In this document: positions 1 through 6,386 of the stretch, in pieces
How the letters are laid out: every line of letters starts with the position of its first letter
How positions within the stretch are numbered: position 1 is the first letter of the stretch
Source of the DNA: Actinomycetota bacterium
GTDB taxonomy: Bacteria > Actinomycetota > Acidimicrobiia > Spongiisociales > UBA11373
NCBI GenBank assembly: GCA_030688105.1
Contig: JAUYIV010000065.1
Coordinates: 1 to 10,830, forward strand
Direction: 5' to 3'
Length of the DNA stretch: 10,830 bases
Notes under the pieces: generated by a model
The model's database searches: none
Seen by the model: the letters and a program-made list of their open reading frames with translations, nothing else
Told to the model about the DNA's origin: nothing
Program-made: the position numbers and the translations under genes

Positions 1-267
1 CGTCCGGAGGTGGGATCCGGAACAGCGAGGCTTCGTCCGCTCGTGGCCTGGGAGGCTCCGGAGAGAGGCGCGTCGCCAGCGGAAGTGGCGTCAGCCTGGC
101 CGGCGCACGAGACCTTGCCGCTGAAGCATCACTGGCAGGCGCGACCGCCGCTCCAGGCAAGCCAAGGCGGTTCACATGGCCGCACCCATCACCGATCGAG
201 ACCAGCTTCGCCCTGTTGACGATCGCTCGGGCAAGAATCCACGCCCTCCCCGACCCGACCCGCACTC
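1..267. other. Left-edge stretch with no supportable gene
   Basis: This stretch lies downstream of the stop codon of the minus-strand DUF222-HNH gene. Plus-strand frames 1 and 3 stay open for much of it, but their translations are rich in Gly, Ala, Arg, Ser and Pro and show no motif I recognise. It could hold the 3' end of a plus-strand gene that begins outside the window. I see no tRNA-like fold, convincing terminator hairpin or repeat here. Confidence 0.3.
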
Positions 268-1380
268 TCATTCCAACAGCGGCAGGTCGAGCAAACCGAG
301 GTGAAGCGCCAGGTGGTGAGGTCGGCACAGAAGGCACATCTCATCGATGTCGGTGAGGCCGCCTTCGACCCATGGGAGCTTGTGATGGGCGTCGCACCAG
401 TCGGGCGGCCGCCCGCATCCCGGGACCACACAGCCCCCGTCTCGGATGGCGAGTGCCTCGAGTTGGGCGGGTGTGGCGGTTCGGACTCGTCGGCCCAAGT
501 CGAGGACGCGGGCGGGCCCATCCATGACCAGCCGGCACACCGCGGCATCGCAGGCGAAGAACTCCATGGTGGAGAGGCCGATCACCCGACCCTGGCCGAT
601 CTCGGTGCGGGACCTGACTCCCTCGTGGAGGGTGTCGACATCGACGATCACGTTGAGGTGGGGCTTCTGGCCTCCCACCCACGGTGCAGCCCCGGAGTCG
701 AGGTGATGCCGGCAGATCTCGGTGAGGGCGTCGACCCGGCGCTGGGTGGGAGTCCTGTCGTCGAGGCGGTCGCGATTGGCCGGCCCGGCCAGGGACTGGA
801 TCGCGGTCATGATCGTCTCGCCCGAAACCGGGTCGAGAAGCGCGTCCAGCTCGATCATCCCGTCGAAGGTGTCCCTGATCGACAGGCGCCGCCGCTCGAA
901 CCACTTCCTCTCCTCGTCGGCGGTGATCTGCCGGGTCACGCTGCGGCGCCACATCTCGACCTCGCCGGTGAACGACTGGGCGTCGAGGCTGCGTGCCTTC
1001 TCCACCAGGCCCGGCTCGTCCTTGATGAATGCATCGGGTGAAGTCTCACGGGCGTGAATGAGGCGGCGCACCCGCGCCGTGCCGATGTCCCCATCGGCGA
1101 ACGCCGCCGCCGTCGTCGGCATGTCGGCGAGAGCACGGGCGGTCCGGAGACGGCCTGCAGCCACCTGGTGCGAGTCGCCGGTGCGGTCGGCGACATAGGC
1201 CACGGTCGACAGGTAGCCGTACGGCTCGTAGCACCGGCGACGGTCGATCTCTCCTAGCAGCCAGGCGGACCGGGCCTCGTGACGGGCGATCTCGCGGCGG
1301 GTCTCCTCGTACTCACCGAGCAACTCGGTGTCGGGCATCGCCCCCCGGTCCGCCGCCGGCCGTTCGATCACTTCCAACAT
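268..1380 (-). CDS. DUF222 (13E12-repeat) HNH endonuclease-like protein
   Basis: The 370-residue protein has the two-part architecture of the actinobacterial DUF222/13E12 family. An all-helical N-terminal DUF222 region covers about residues 15-300, and an HNH module lies near the C-terminus. The HNH module shows CVVPGCGRPPDWCDAHH, then W-x-E-G-G, then LLCRPHH. The two Cys pairs and the two His pairs typical of the zinc-bound form are present. The central position, normally Asn in a DxDNL context, is Glu here (TDIDEM), so nuclease activity may be altered. The protein ends soon after the last HH, in a Leu-rich tail shorter than usual. The family is multicopy in many actinobacteria. Its role is unclear, though a mobile-DNA or DNA-processing nuclease is usually assumed. 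The ATG at 1380 has no Shine-Dalgarno, but a TAnnnT box ends 6 bases upstream, which fits leaderless transcription. The gene is divergent from the NHLRC2-like lipoprotein gene. Confidence 0.88.
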   Translation of the reverse strand: MLEVIERPAADRGAMPDTELLGEYEETRREIARHEARSAWLLGEIDRRRCYEPYGYLSTVAYVADRTGDSHQVAAGRLRTARALADMPTTAAAFADGDIGTARVRRLIHARETSPDAFIKDEPGLVEKARSLDAQSFTGEVEMWRRSVTRQITADEERKWFERRRLSIRDTFDGMIELDALLDPVSGETIMTAIQSLAGPANRDRLDDRTPTQRRVDALTEICRHHLDSGAAPWVGGQKPHLNVIVDVDTLHEGVRSRTEIGQGRVIGLSTMEFFACDAAVCRLVMDGPARVLDLGRRVRTATPAQLEALAIRDGGCVVPGCGRPPDWCDAHHKLPWVEGGLTDIDEMCLLCRPHHLALHLGLLDLPLLE

Positions 1381-1386
1381 TCTGCG

Positions 1387-1392
1387 AACGTA
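1387..1392 (-). promoter_or_regulatory. Possible -10 box for the DUF222-HNH gene
   Basis: On the minus strand TACGTT matches the actinobacterial -10 consensus TAnnnT. It sits 6 bases before the ATG, so transcription would begin at or next to the start codon and give a leaderless mRNA. The absence of a Shine-Dalgarno supports this. I find no clear -35 box. Confidence 0.3.
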
Positions 1393-1434
1393 TCAACCAG
1401 GTGCGACAGAAACGCCACCAGGTTTGGCCGGGCA

Positions 1435-1459
1435 GGCGGCGACTCGAGGCGTCGCCGCC
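1435..1459. repeat. Perfect inverted repeat between divergent genes
   Basis: GGCGGCGAC and GTCGCCGCC form a perfect 9-bp stem around a 7-base loop (TCGAGGC). The element lies in the 118-bp gap between the DUF222-HNH start (1380) and the chosen lipoprotein start (1499). It could be an operator or an mRNA hairpin in the lipoprotein leader. No run of T follows it, so it is not a typical intrinsic terminator. Confidence 0.5.
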
Positions 1460-1498
1460 GGGGGGAACGACACGACGACGCCCGGCGTTGCTCCCGAC

Positions 1499-3526
1499 GT
1501 GATCCGGCGACTCGCGCTCGTGATGGCCCTCACCCTCGTGGCCGCCGCCTGTGGCGGGTCAACCGGCGGCGAAGGCCCGACCCTCACCCCATCGGAGACC
1601 ACCACCGTCACCACCGCCCCTCCTCCCGACTCGTTCGCCGGAACCACGCCCGCCCCCGAGTTCCCCGACGGTCTCGAGTGGCTCAACGTGGAGCGGCCCC
1701 TCAGCCTCGCCGAGCTGCGCGGCAAGCTCGTGCTGCTCGACTTCTGGACCTACGGATGCGTCAACTGCATCCATATCATCCCCGACCTCGAGAGGCTGGA
1801 GGACCAGTACGCCGAGGAGCTCGTGGTCATCGGCGTGCACAGCGCGAAGTTCGCCAATGAGGGCGAGACCGAGAACATCCGCGACGTCATCGTCCGTTAC
1901 GGCCTGGAGCACCCCGTGGTCAACGACCGGGACTTCGCGGTCTGGCGCCAATGGGGCGCCAATGCCTGGCCGACCGTGGTGCTCATCGACCCGGCGGGGA
2001 ACATCGTCGGCGGCCACTCCGGGGAAGGGATCTACCCCGTCTTCCAGCCCGTCATCGACTCACTGGTCGAGGAGTTCGATGGTCGCGGAATGATCGACCG
2101 GAACCCGATCGACCTGTCGATCGAGGTTGCGCCCGGCACCGTGCTCTCGTTCCCCGGAAAGGTGCTGGCCGATCCAGTGGGCGGCCGACTGTTCATCGCC
2201 GACACCAACCATCACAGGATCGTGGTGGCGGATCTCGAGACCGGCGAGGTGATCGACGTGGCCGGGTCCGGCGGCCGCGGCTTCGAGGATGGTGGCTTCG
2301 AGTCGGCGTCGTTCGATCAGCCGCAGGGCATGGCCCTCGGCGACGACGGGTCGACGCTGTTCGTGGCCGACCTCGGGAACCACGCGGTGCGAGCCGTCGA
2401 CCTCGTCTCCCGCTCCGTCGCAACGCTCGCCGGAAACGGGCAGCAGGCCACCACCTACCCGCCGCGACCGGGGGTCGCTCCCGACGTCGAGCTCTCCTCG
2501 CCATGGGACGTGCTCGTCGATGGGAACCTCCTGTATGTCGCCATGGCCGGGTCGCACCAGCTCTGGACGATCGACCTCGACGGCGCCCGGTTCGATCCGT
2601 TCGCCGGTAGTGGACGCGAGGGCGTCGCCGGTGGCCCTCGTCTGTCTGCCGAGCTCGCCCAGCCGAGCGGCCTGGCGATCGACGCATCGGGCCGGGTGTA
2701 CTTCGCCGACTCGGAGTCGTCCTCGATCAGGTGGGCCGACCCGGGGTCGGGCGGTGGGGTCGGCCTCCTCGCCGGCAGCCCCCGCGGATTGTTCGACTTC
2801 GGCCTGGTCGACGGGGCGGGGCCGGACGCCCGCTTCCAGCATCCCCTCGGAGTGGTTCACGTCGACGGCCGGCTGTTCGTCGCCGACACCTACAACTCGG
2901 CGATCCGGGTCATCGACCTGGCCACCGGGGAGGTGACGACTCTCGCCGGCGGGGAGCAGGGATGGTCCGACGGGCCGGAACCGAAGTTCTCCGAGCCGGG
3001 CGGCATCTCGTATGCGGCGGGAGGCCTCTTTGTCGCCGACACCAACAACCACGTGATACGCCGGGTCGACGCCGTCACCGGCGAGACCAAGACGATCGTC
3101 CTGTACGGGATCGAGCGCTTTCCGAACTCCGGGGGAGATGCCGGCCCGGATCAGGTGCGGGTGGCGGCGCTTGGCGCCGGCCCCGGGCCCGCCACGATCT
3201 CGCTGGACCTCTCGCTGCCCGACGGCTACAAGCTGAACGACATCGCCCCGCTGACCATCGAATGGTCGGCGGACGGCGGCGTGGCCGAGTTCACCGACGG
3301 GCCGATCCTCTCCGTGGTCGAACCGGCGCTCCCGCTGGTGATCCCCGTGATGCTCTCGGCCGGAACCGGGACCATCCGCGCCGAGGCCACCGTCTACTAC
3401 TGCATCGAAGAGACGAGTGAGCTGTGTCTCGTCCACCAGGTGATCCTCGAGATCCCACTCACCGTGGCGGATGGCGGGGCGAGCGTCATCCCGGTCCAGT
3501 ACCGGATTCCAGACCCGGTGGGATGA
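1499..3526 (+). CDS. NHLRC2-like lipoprotein: thioredoxin + NHL beta-propeller
   Basis: The 675-residue protein is predicted to be anchored outside the cytoplasmic membrane. Starting at GTG 1499 gives a compact lipoprotein signal: R3-R4, a hydrophobic stretch at 5-17, and a lipobox ending AAAC with Cys18. A Thr/Pro-rich linker follows to about residue 55. A thioredoxin-like domain covers about 60-200 and has FWTYGCVNCIHIIP (C87, C90), close to the WTYCCINCMHILP form of animal NHLRC2. Six NHL-type blades cover about 229-530, with repeated (L/V)(F/Y)(V/I)AD...IR..D signatures, consistent with one six-bladed propeller. The C-terminal region (about 555-675) contains YYC...LC, like the beta domain of NHLRC2/DsbD-N type. 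This order and length match bacterial NHLRC2-like proteins, so a redox or protein-folding role at the cell surface is likely. The substrate is unknown. An upstream in-frame ATG at 1328 would overlap the divergent DUF222-HNH gene and bury the lipoprotein signal. No good Shine-Dalgarno precedes 1499; GTG 1520 is an alternative. Confidence 0.9.
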   Translation: MIRRLALVMALTLVAAACGGSTGGEGPTLTPSETTTVTTAPPPDSFAGTTPAPEFPDGLEWLNVERPLSLAELRGKLVLLDFWTYGCVNCIHIIPDLERLEDQYAEELVVIGVHSAKFANEGETENIRDVIVRYGLEHPVVNDRDFAVWRQWGANAWPTVVLIDPAGNIVGGHSGEGIYPVFQPVIDSLVEEFDGRGMIDRNPIDLSIEVAPGTVLSFPGKVLADPVGGRLFIADTNHHRIVVADLETGEVIDVAGSGGRGFEDGGFESASFDQPQGMALGDDGSTLFVADLGNHAVRAVDLVSRSVATLAGNGQQATTYPPRPGVAPDVELSSPWDVLVDGNLLYVAMAGSHQLWTIDLDGARFDPFAGSGREGVAGGPRLSAELAQPSGLAIDASGRVYFADSESSSIRWADPGSGGGVGLLAGSPRGLFDFGLVDGAGPDARFQHPLGVVHVDGRLFVADTYNSAIRVIDLATGEVTTLAGGEQGWSDGPEPKFSEPGGISYAAGGLFVADTNNHVIRRVDAVTGETKTIVLYGIERFPNSGGDAGPDQVRVAALGAGPGPATISLDLSLPDGYKLNDIAPLTIEWSADGGVAEFTDGPILSVVEPALPLVIPVMLSAGTGTIRAEATVYYCIEETSELCLVHQVILEIPLTVADGGASVIPVQYRIPDPVG

Positions 3527-3538
3527 GGCCGGGGACCG

Positions 3539-3991
3539 CTACAGCCCGGGCTTGGCAACCATCGCCCAGACGACCACCACCAGGATCCCCATGTCGATGG
3601 TGGAGACCTTGGCGATCGTGGCCAAGCGGCCCTCGGCCTTCGGGTCGATCTCAGTGATCTCTGTGATGAGCCGCTTGGACTGTGGTGGGTAGTAGGCCAT
3701 TCCCAGGATCGTCGAGAGGACCAGGCCGGTGAACCCGATGACGATCCAGGTGTCGGTGAACTCGTAGGCGTCGACCTCGAGAACCATGAGGATGCCGAAC
3801 AGAAGGGCGACCATCGCCGCCGGAGCGAACACCCGGTTCGCCAGGAACTCGGTGTCGCGAGCCAGCCCGAGGCGATGCTCGCGGTCGGTGCCCAAGGCCC
3901 TCCAGGTGAACACCAGCGTGAGGATGCCGCCGCCGACCCAGACGATGGCGGCCAGCACGTGGAGGAGTTTGTAGGTCTCGAGCAGCGTCAC
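3539..3991 (-). CDS. DUF2269-family membrane protein, downstream copy
   Basis: The 150-residue protein has four hydrophobic segments, at about 5-28, 53-72, 80-100 and 125-146. It opens with a KLLHVLAAIVWVGG motif and ends with VVWAMVAKPG, and both are shared with the adjacent gene. The pattern fits DUF2269 (predicted integral membrane protein, function unknown). The conserved His in helix 1 resembles the His-helix motifs of small haem-binding or CopD-like membrane proteins, but haem binding is only a guess. The GTG start at 3991 is fixed by a good Shine-Dalgarno and by alignment with its neighbour. It lies 16 bases after the upstream copy, so the two are probably cotranscribed and may pair as a heteromer. 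The 3' end converges on the NHLRC2-like gene with a 12-base gap. Confidence 0.82.
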   Translation of the reverse strand: MTLLETYKLLHVLAAIVWVGGGILTLVFTWRALGTDREHRLGLARDTEFLANRVFAPAAMVALLFGILMVLEVDAYEFTDTWIVIGFTGLVLSTILGMAYYPPQSKRLITEITEIDPKAEGRLATIAKVSTIDMGILVVVVWAMVAKPGL

Positions 3992-3997
3992 CGTCGG

Positions 3998-4005
3998 TTC
4001 CTCTC
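3998..4005 (-). promoter_or_regulatory. Shine-Dalgarno for the downstream DUF2269 gene
   Basis: GAGAGGAA on the minus strand lies 6 bases before the GTG at 3991, inside the 16-base gap between the two DUF2269 genes. It supports the GTG as the true start. Confidence 0.65.
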
Positions 4006-4007
4006 GC

Positions 4008-4457
4008 TCACCCGCCAGGCTTCACGACCATCGCCCACACCGCGACCAGGAGGATCACGATGACCGCCCTGGCCGCCAGGGCGACCTTTCTGATCACGGC
4101 ACCGGCTTCCGGGCCGCGCCCCGATGTCATCAACTCGATCGCTCGGCCGATGTTCGGGATCAGATATCCGATGGCCGTCGCCAGCGAGCCTCCGACCGCG
4201 ACGAGGCCGATCACCACGAAGGGGTCCCCGAAGGCAAAACCGGGACTGTCGGCCACCATCCAGATGCCTGCGCCGAGCAGCACGATGGCGGAGGGCACGA
4301 AGATCCGACTGGCGGCGAACCTGAGGTCGCGGGCAAACCCGAGACGGTGGGCGGGCGCGGCCGCCGTCAGCCGCAGCGCAAAGAGCTGGGCCATGATCGA
4401 CCCGCCGACCCAGATGATCGCGGCGAGGACGTGGATCAGTTTGAGGGTCTCGAACAT
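4008..4457 (-). CDS. DUF2269-family membrane protein, upstream copy
   Basis: The 149-residue protein is a clear paralog of the gene that follows it. Shared blocks are KLIHVLAAIIWVGGSIM near the N-terminus, HRLGFARD at about residue 40, and VAVWAMVVKPG at the end. Four membrane helices are visible, with His in helix 1 and short loops. It fits DUF2269, whose function is unknown. This is the first gene of a two-gene minus-strand unit. The ATG at 4457 has only a weak purine stretch upstream, with a possible TAATCT -10 box further up. The pair looks like an old tandem duplication, since the middles have diverged well beyond the conserved ends. Confidence 0.82.
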   Translation of the reverse strand: MFETLKLIHVLAAIIWVGGSIMAQLFALRLTAAAPAHRLGFARDLRFAASRIFVPSAIVLLGAGIWMVADSPGFAFGDPFVVIGLVAVGGSLATAIGYLIPNIGRAIELMTSGRGPEAGAVIRKVALAARAVIVILLVAVWAMVVKPGG

Positions 4458-4616
4458 TCGAAGATCTCAGATTCCAGATCGACAGATGTCTGCAAGATTA
4501 CGTGCCGGGGTGTGAGGGTGCTCGGCGATGACCGCCTCTGATCACGGGAGCAACCGGAAGGTCCCGACGCCGTCGCATCCGCCTGTATGTCCCGGGCGTC
4601 GTGGCATCATCCCCGG
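4458..4616. promoter_or_regulatory. Divergent intergenic region: possible -10 box, CAGAT repeats, CCCGGG pair
   Basis: This 159-bp gap separates the DUF2269 pair (minus) from the first unknown membrane gene (plus). On the minus strand, TAATCT at 4495-4500 matches TAnnnT and would give a leader of about 30 bases; no clear -35 is seen. CAGAT occurs three times at 4468, 4475 and 4483 within that leader, in a patch less GC-rich than its surroundings. Two CCCGGG blocks at 4591-4596 and 4612-4617 could pair around a 15-base loop, and the second touches the GTG start of the plus-strand gene. Confidence 0.3.
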
Positions 4617-5273
4617 GTGAGCAGGCATCGGTGGGCGGTCCGGCGGGGTGGTCATGATCTCGTGGTGGCGGTTGTCGCGTTCTGGCTCATCTTCGCGGTG
4701 GTGTACATCGTCGGGCGGGTTTTCATCCCGACGCACTCCGTTCTCTCGTTTCTCGCTACCGGCGTTGCCTCTGGGTACGACGACGAGTCGCTGCTTTTTC
4801 GCGACCTCGACGCCGATCTGCTTGCGGTCCGTGGCTCGGGGGCGGTGGTTCAGGCGTCCGGCGCCGTCACCGGGCGATTCGTGCTCGGCCAGGTGATCTC
4901 GGGTGGCGTTTCCTTGGGCGAGGGCCCGCCGTCCGTCGACCGACCCGTGGACGTCAAGGTCAGCCTCTCGGGAGGGGGAATCACGCTTTCTGTGATCGCC
5001 AAAGCGGTGGTCCTCGGGGTACCCCAGCAGGTGGCCCGGATGACGGTGGTGTTCACCGGGGGCGGGAAGACGTTCCATGCCCAGGCTGCAGCCTGCGCAT
5101 TGGAGCTTCTCGAATCCGAGATGGTGATCGAGCAGGTCGGTGAGGGCGAGATGTGGCTGCCTTCATTCACCGGTCGGTTGTCCTGCAACGACTTGGCCGA
5201 GCTTCGCACCGGCGAGGCGGTGTCGTTTACCGCGGTCGTCCGATATGAACCACAGGTCGACGAGACGTTCTGA
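4617..5273 (+). CDS. Unrecognised single-pass membrane protein, family copy 1
   Basis: I do not recognise this 218-residue protein. It is a paralog of the two genes at 9498-10127 and 10127-10738. A short basic N-terminus precedes one membrane helix at about 15-33, followed by GRVFIP. The rest should lie outside the cytoplasm. Conserved blocks follow: an acidic stretch L-x-D-x-D-A-D-L near 70, SGAVTGRFVLG near 91-101, PVDVKVSLSGGGITL near 117-131, MTVVF near 147, and a C-terminal TGEAVSFTAV. C160 and C190 are conserved in all three copies and could form a disulfide. GTG 4617 is preferred because it gives an N-terminus like the other copies. ATG 4587 is in frame but adds ten poorly conserved residues. 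Neither start has a Shine-Dalgarno. It stands alone, about 4.2 kb from the other two copies, and lacks their neighbouring transporter genes. Confidence 0.75.
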   Translation: MSRHRWAVRRGGHDLVVAVVAFWLIFAVVYIVGRVFIPTHSVLSFLATGVASGYDDESLLFRDLDADLLAVRGSGAVVQASGAVTGRFVLGQVISGGVSLGEGPPSVDRPVDVKVSLSGGGITLSVIAKAVVLGVPQQVARMTVVFTGGGKTFHAQAAACALELLESEMVIEQVGEGEMWLPSFTGRLSCNDLAELRTGEAVSFTAVVRYEPQVDETF

Positions 5274-5324
5274 TTGTCGGAGAAGCGGCAAATGTGTCGA
5301 ACGGTCGACCGCTCTCCCGAGTGC

Positions 5325-5337
5325 GCCTCTCTGAGGC
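5325..5337. terminator. Small hairpin between convergent genes, weak terminator candidate
   Basis: GCCTC-TCT-GAGGC is a perfect 5-bp stem with a 3-base loop. It lies in the 75-bp gap between the stop of membrane family copy 1 and the end of the minus-strand 49-residue gene. No U-run follows on either strand, so termination here is only a guess from position. Confidence 0.2.
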
Positions 5338-5348
5338 CGACGGTCCGC

Positions 5349-5498
5349 TCACCAGCGCTGGTTCGAGATCTCCTGGACGGTGGGGATGGGGATGTCGCTG
5401 TCGTCACCCCGGTCGGCGGCATCGATCACATAGAAGAACAGGGCGATCATGAGCACCACGGCCACGACGGTGATCAAACCTTGCGCACCTCGCGACAT
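5349..5498 (-). CDS. Small single-pass membrane protein, 49 residues
   Basis: The protein begins MSRGAQ, has one strong membrane helix at about 7-27 (LITVVAVVLMIALFFYVI), and ends in a short acidic then polar tail (DAADRGDDSD...). I do not recognise a family. The start at 5498 is favoured over an upstream ATG at 5543 because GGGAG lies just before it and the extra 15 residues look unlike coding sequence. It follows the SurE-like gene by 66 bases on the same strand, so it may be the last gene of the kinase-SurE unit or have its own promoter. A helix-rich short protein with an AT-leaning hydrophobic core is unlikely to arise by chance in this GC-rich DNA, but expression is unproven. Confidence 0.6.
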   Translation of the reverse strand: MSRGAQGLITVVAVVLMIALFFYVIDAADRGDDSDIPIPTVQEISNQRW

Positions 5499-5502
5499 GA
5501 CA

Positions 5503-5507
5503 CTCCC
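5503..5507 (-). promoter_or_regulatory. Shine-Dalgarno for the 49-residue membrane protein
   Basis: GGGAG on the minus strand ends 4 bases before the ATG at 5498. The spacing is a little short but acceptable, and it selects this start over the in-frame ATG at 5543. Confidence 0.45.
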
Positions 5508-5564
5508 TGCCTCGAAGGGGCCGGCCCTACCCCAATGCCGCACCCGCCCAAACGGACCCGGCTG

Positions 5565-6386
5565 TCATCGGACATCTGATGTCTGCGGAGCCCATACCGC
5601 GGTGGCGTCCTCGTCGGGGAACGGGGCGGGCTCGACCGCTCGCAGCGGCGTGACCGTGACGAAGCCTTGGGCACAGAGCGCGGTGTCCGATGCCGGGTCG
5701 AGGCCGGCAGTCGATCCGCGGAGTTTGAACTGCAGTCGTTCGCCGGGCTCATCGGCGGTGGCGACGCTGAAGTGACCGAAGGCGTCGAGATCCGCCCAGT
5801 GGATGCCGCGCACCCGGTCGAGGGGGAGCCCGGGCACGTTCACGTTGAGCACGGTGGGCCCTGCCGCCCTGGCGAGGATCCACCGTGCGGCCGACCGGGC
5901 GACGGCTACGGCGGTGGCCCACTCCCAGGGGTCCGACTCGGCGAGGCTGATGGCGAGACCGTGGCATTTGAACGTGCGAGCGGTGAGCGCTCCTCCGACC
6001 GTCCCTGAGTGGATCACCGAGTGGCCGGTGTTGATCCCCTGGTTGATGCCCGAGACGACGAGGTCGGGAGATCGGCCGAACGCGCCCAGGGCCGCCGCGG
6101 TGACCGCCAAACCGGGCGGGCCGGCGACGACGTACGCCACCAACCCGTCCAGCCGGGCGCGGCGCATGTCGACGCTGAGATCGGCGGCGAAGCGGCCGAT
6201 CGCCGTCCCGCTCCCCGACATCTGACCGTCGGGCGCCGCCACCACCACGTCGTAATCTTCAGCCAGTGCAATCGCCAGGGCGTGGAGCCCGGGCGACTCG
6301 ATGCCATCGTCATTGGTGACGATGACTCGCGGGGTGGGAGCCTGCGACTGCGGCCGTTCATCGACGACGACCTCCTCGGTCGTCAC
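5565..6386 (-). CDS. surE: SurE-family 5'/3'-nucleotidase
   Basis: SurE enzymes are metal-dependent phosphatases that act on nucleoside monophosphates and some other phosphates in the cytoplasm. This 273-residue copy has the full metal site of the family: TNDDGIESPGL with D26 and D27, S57 in VAAPDGQMSGSG, and N115 in VVSGINQGINTG. The block HSGTVGGALTA follows. One family motif is changed: GTPADCV appears as GPPGLAV at about 89-95, so the substrate pocket may differ from classical SurE. The GTG start at 6386 overlaps the kinase stop in a GTGA 4-bp overlap, which indicates translational coupling. A longer frame from 6500 would run deep into the kinase gene and adds an Arg-rich, non-conserved leader. 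The pairing with a sugar or nucleoside kinase suggests related phosphorylated substrates. Confidence 0.88.
   Translation of the reverse strand: MTTEEVVVDERPQSQAPTPRVIVTNDDGIESPGLHALAIALAEDYDVVVAAPDGQMSGSGTAIGRFAADLSVDMRRARLDGLVAYVVAGPPGLAVTAAALGAFGRSPDLVVSGINQGINTGHSVIHSGTVGGALTARTFKCHGLAISLAESDPWEWATAVAVARSAARWILARAAGPTVLNVNVPGLPLDRVRGIHWADLDAFGHFSVATADEPGERLQFKLRGSTAGLDPASDTALCAQGFVTVTPLRAVEPAPFPDEDATAVWAPQTSDVR

Noticed and set aside
301..1041. Plus-strand open frame of 246 codons opposite the DUF222-HNH gene
   Set aside because: It is antisense to a recognisable family protein and has low-complexity, motif-free translation.
1328..1498. Upstream extension of the NHLRC2-like lipoprotein to ATG 1328
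   Set aside because: It overlaps the start of the divergent DUF222-HNH gene and would hide the lipoprotein signal that begins at 1499.
2060..3436. Long minus-strand open frame (458 codons) opposite the NHLRC2-like gene
   Set aside because: It lies wholly antisense to a gene with clear domains. Its translation is rich in Arg, Gly, Asp and Val without motifs, as expected from a GC-rich shadow frame.
3514..3533. CCCGG/CCGGG hairpin at the convergent ends of the NHLRC2-like and DUF2269 genes
   Set aside because: The stem is only 5 bp with a 10-base loop and no T-run on either strand. In DNA this GC-rich that is expected by chance.
5518..5527. GGGCCGGCCC palindrome upstream of the 49-residue gene
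   Set aside because: A 10-bp GC-only palindrome is common at this base composition, and nothing else marks it as a site.
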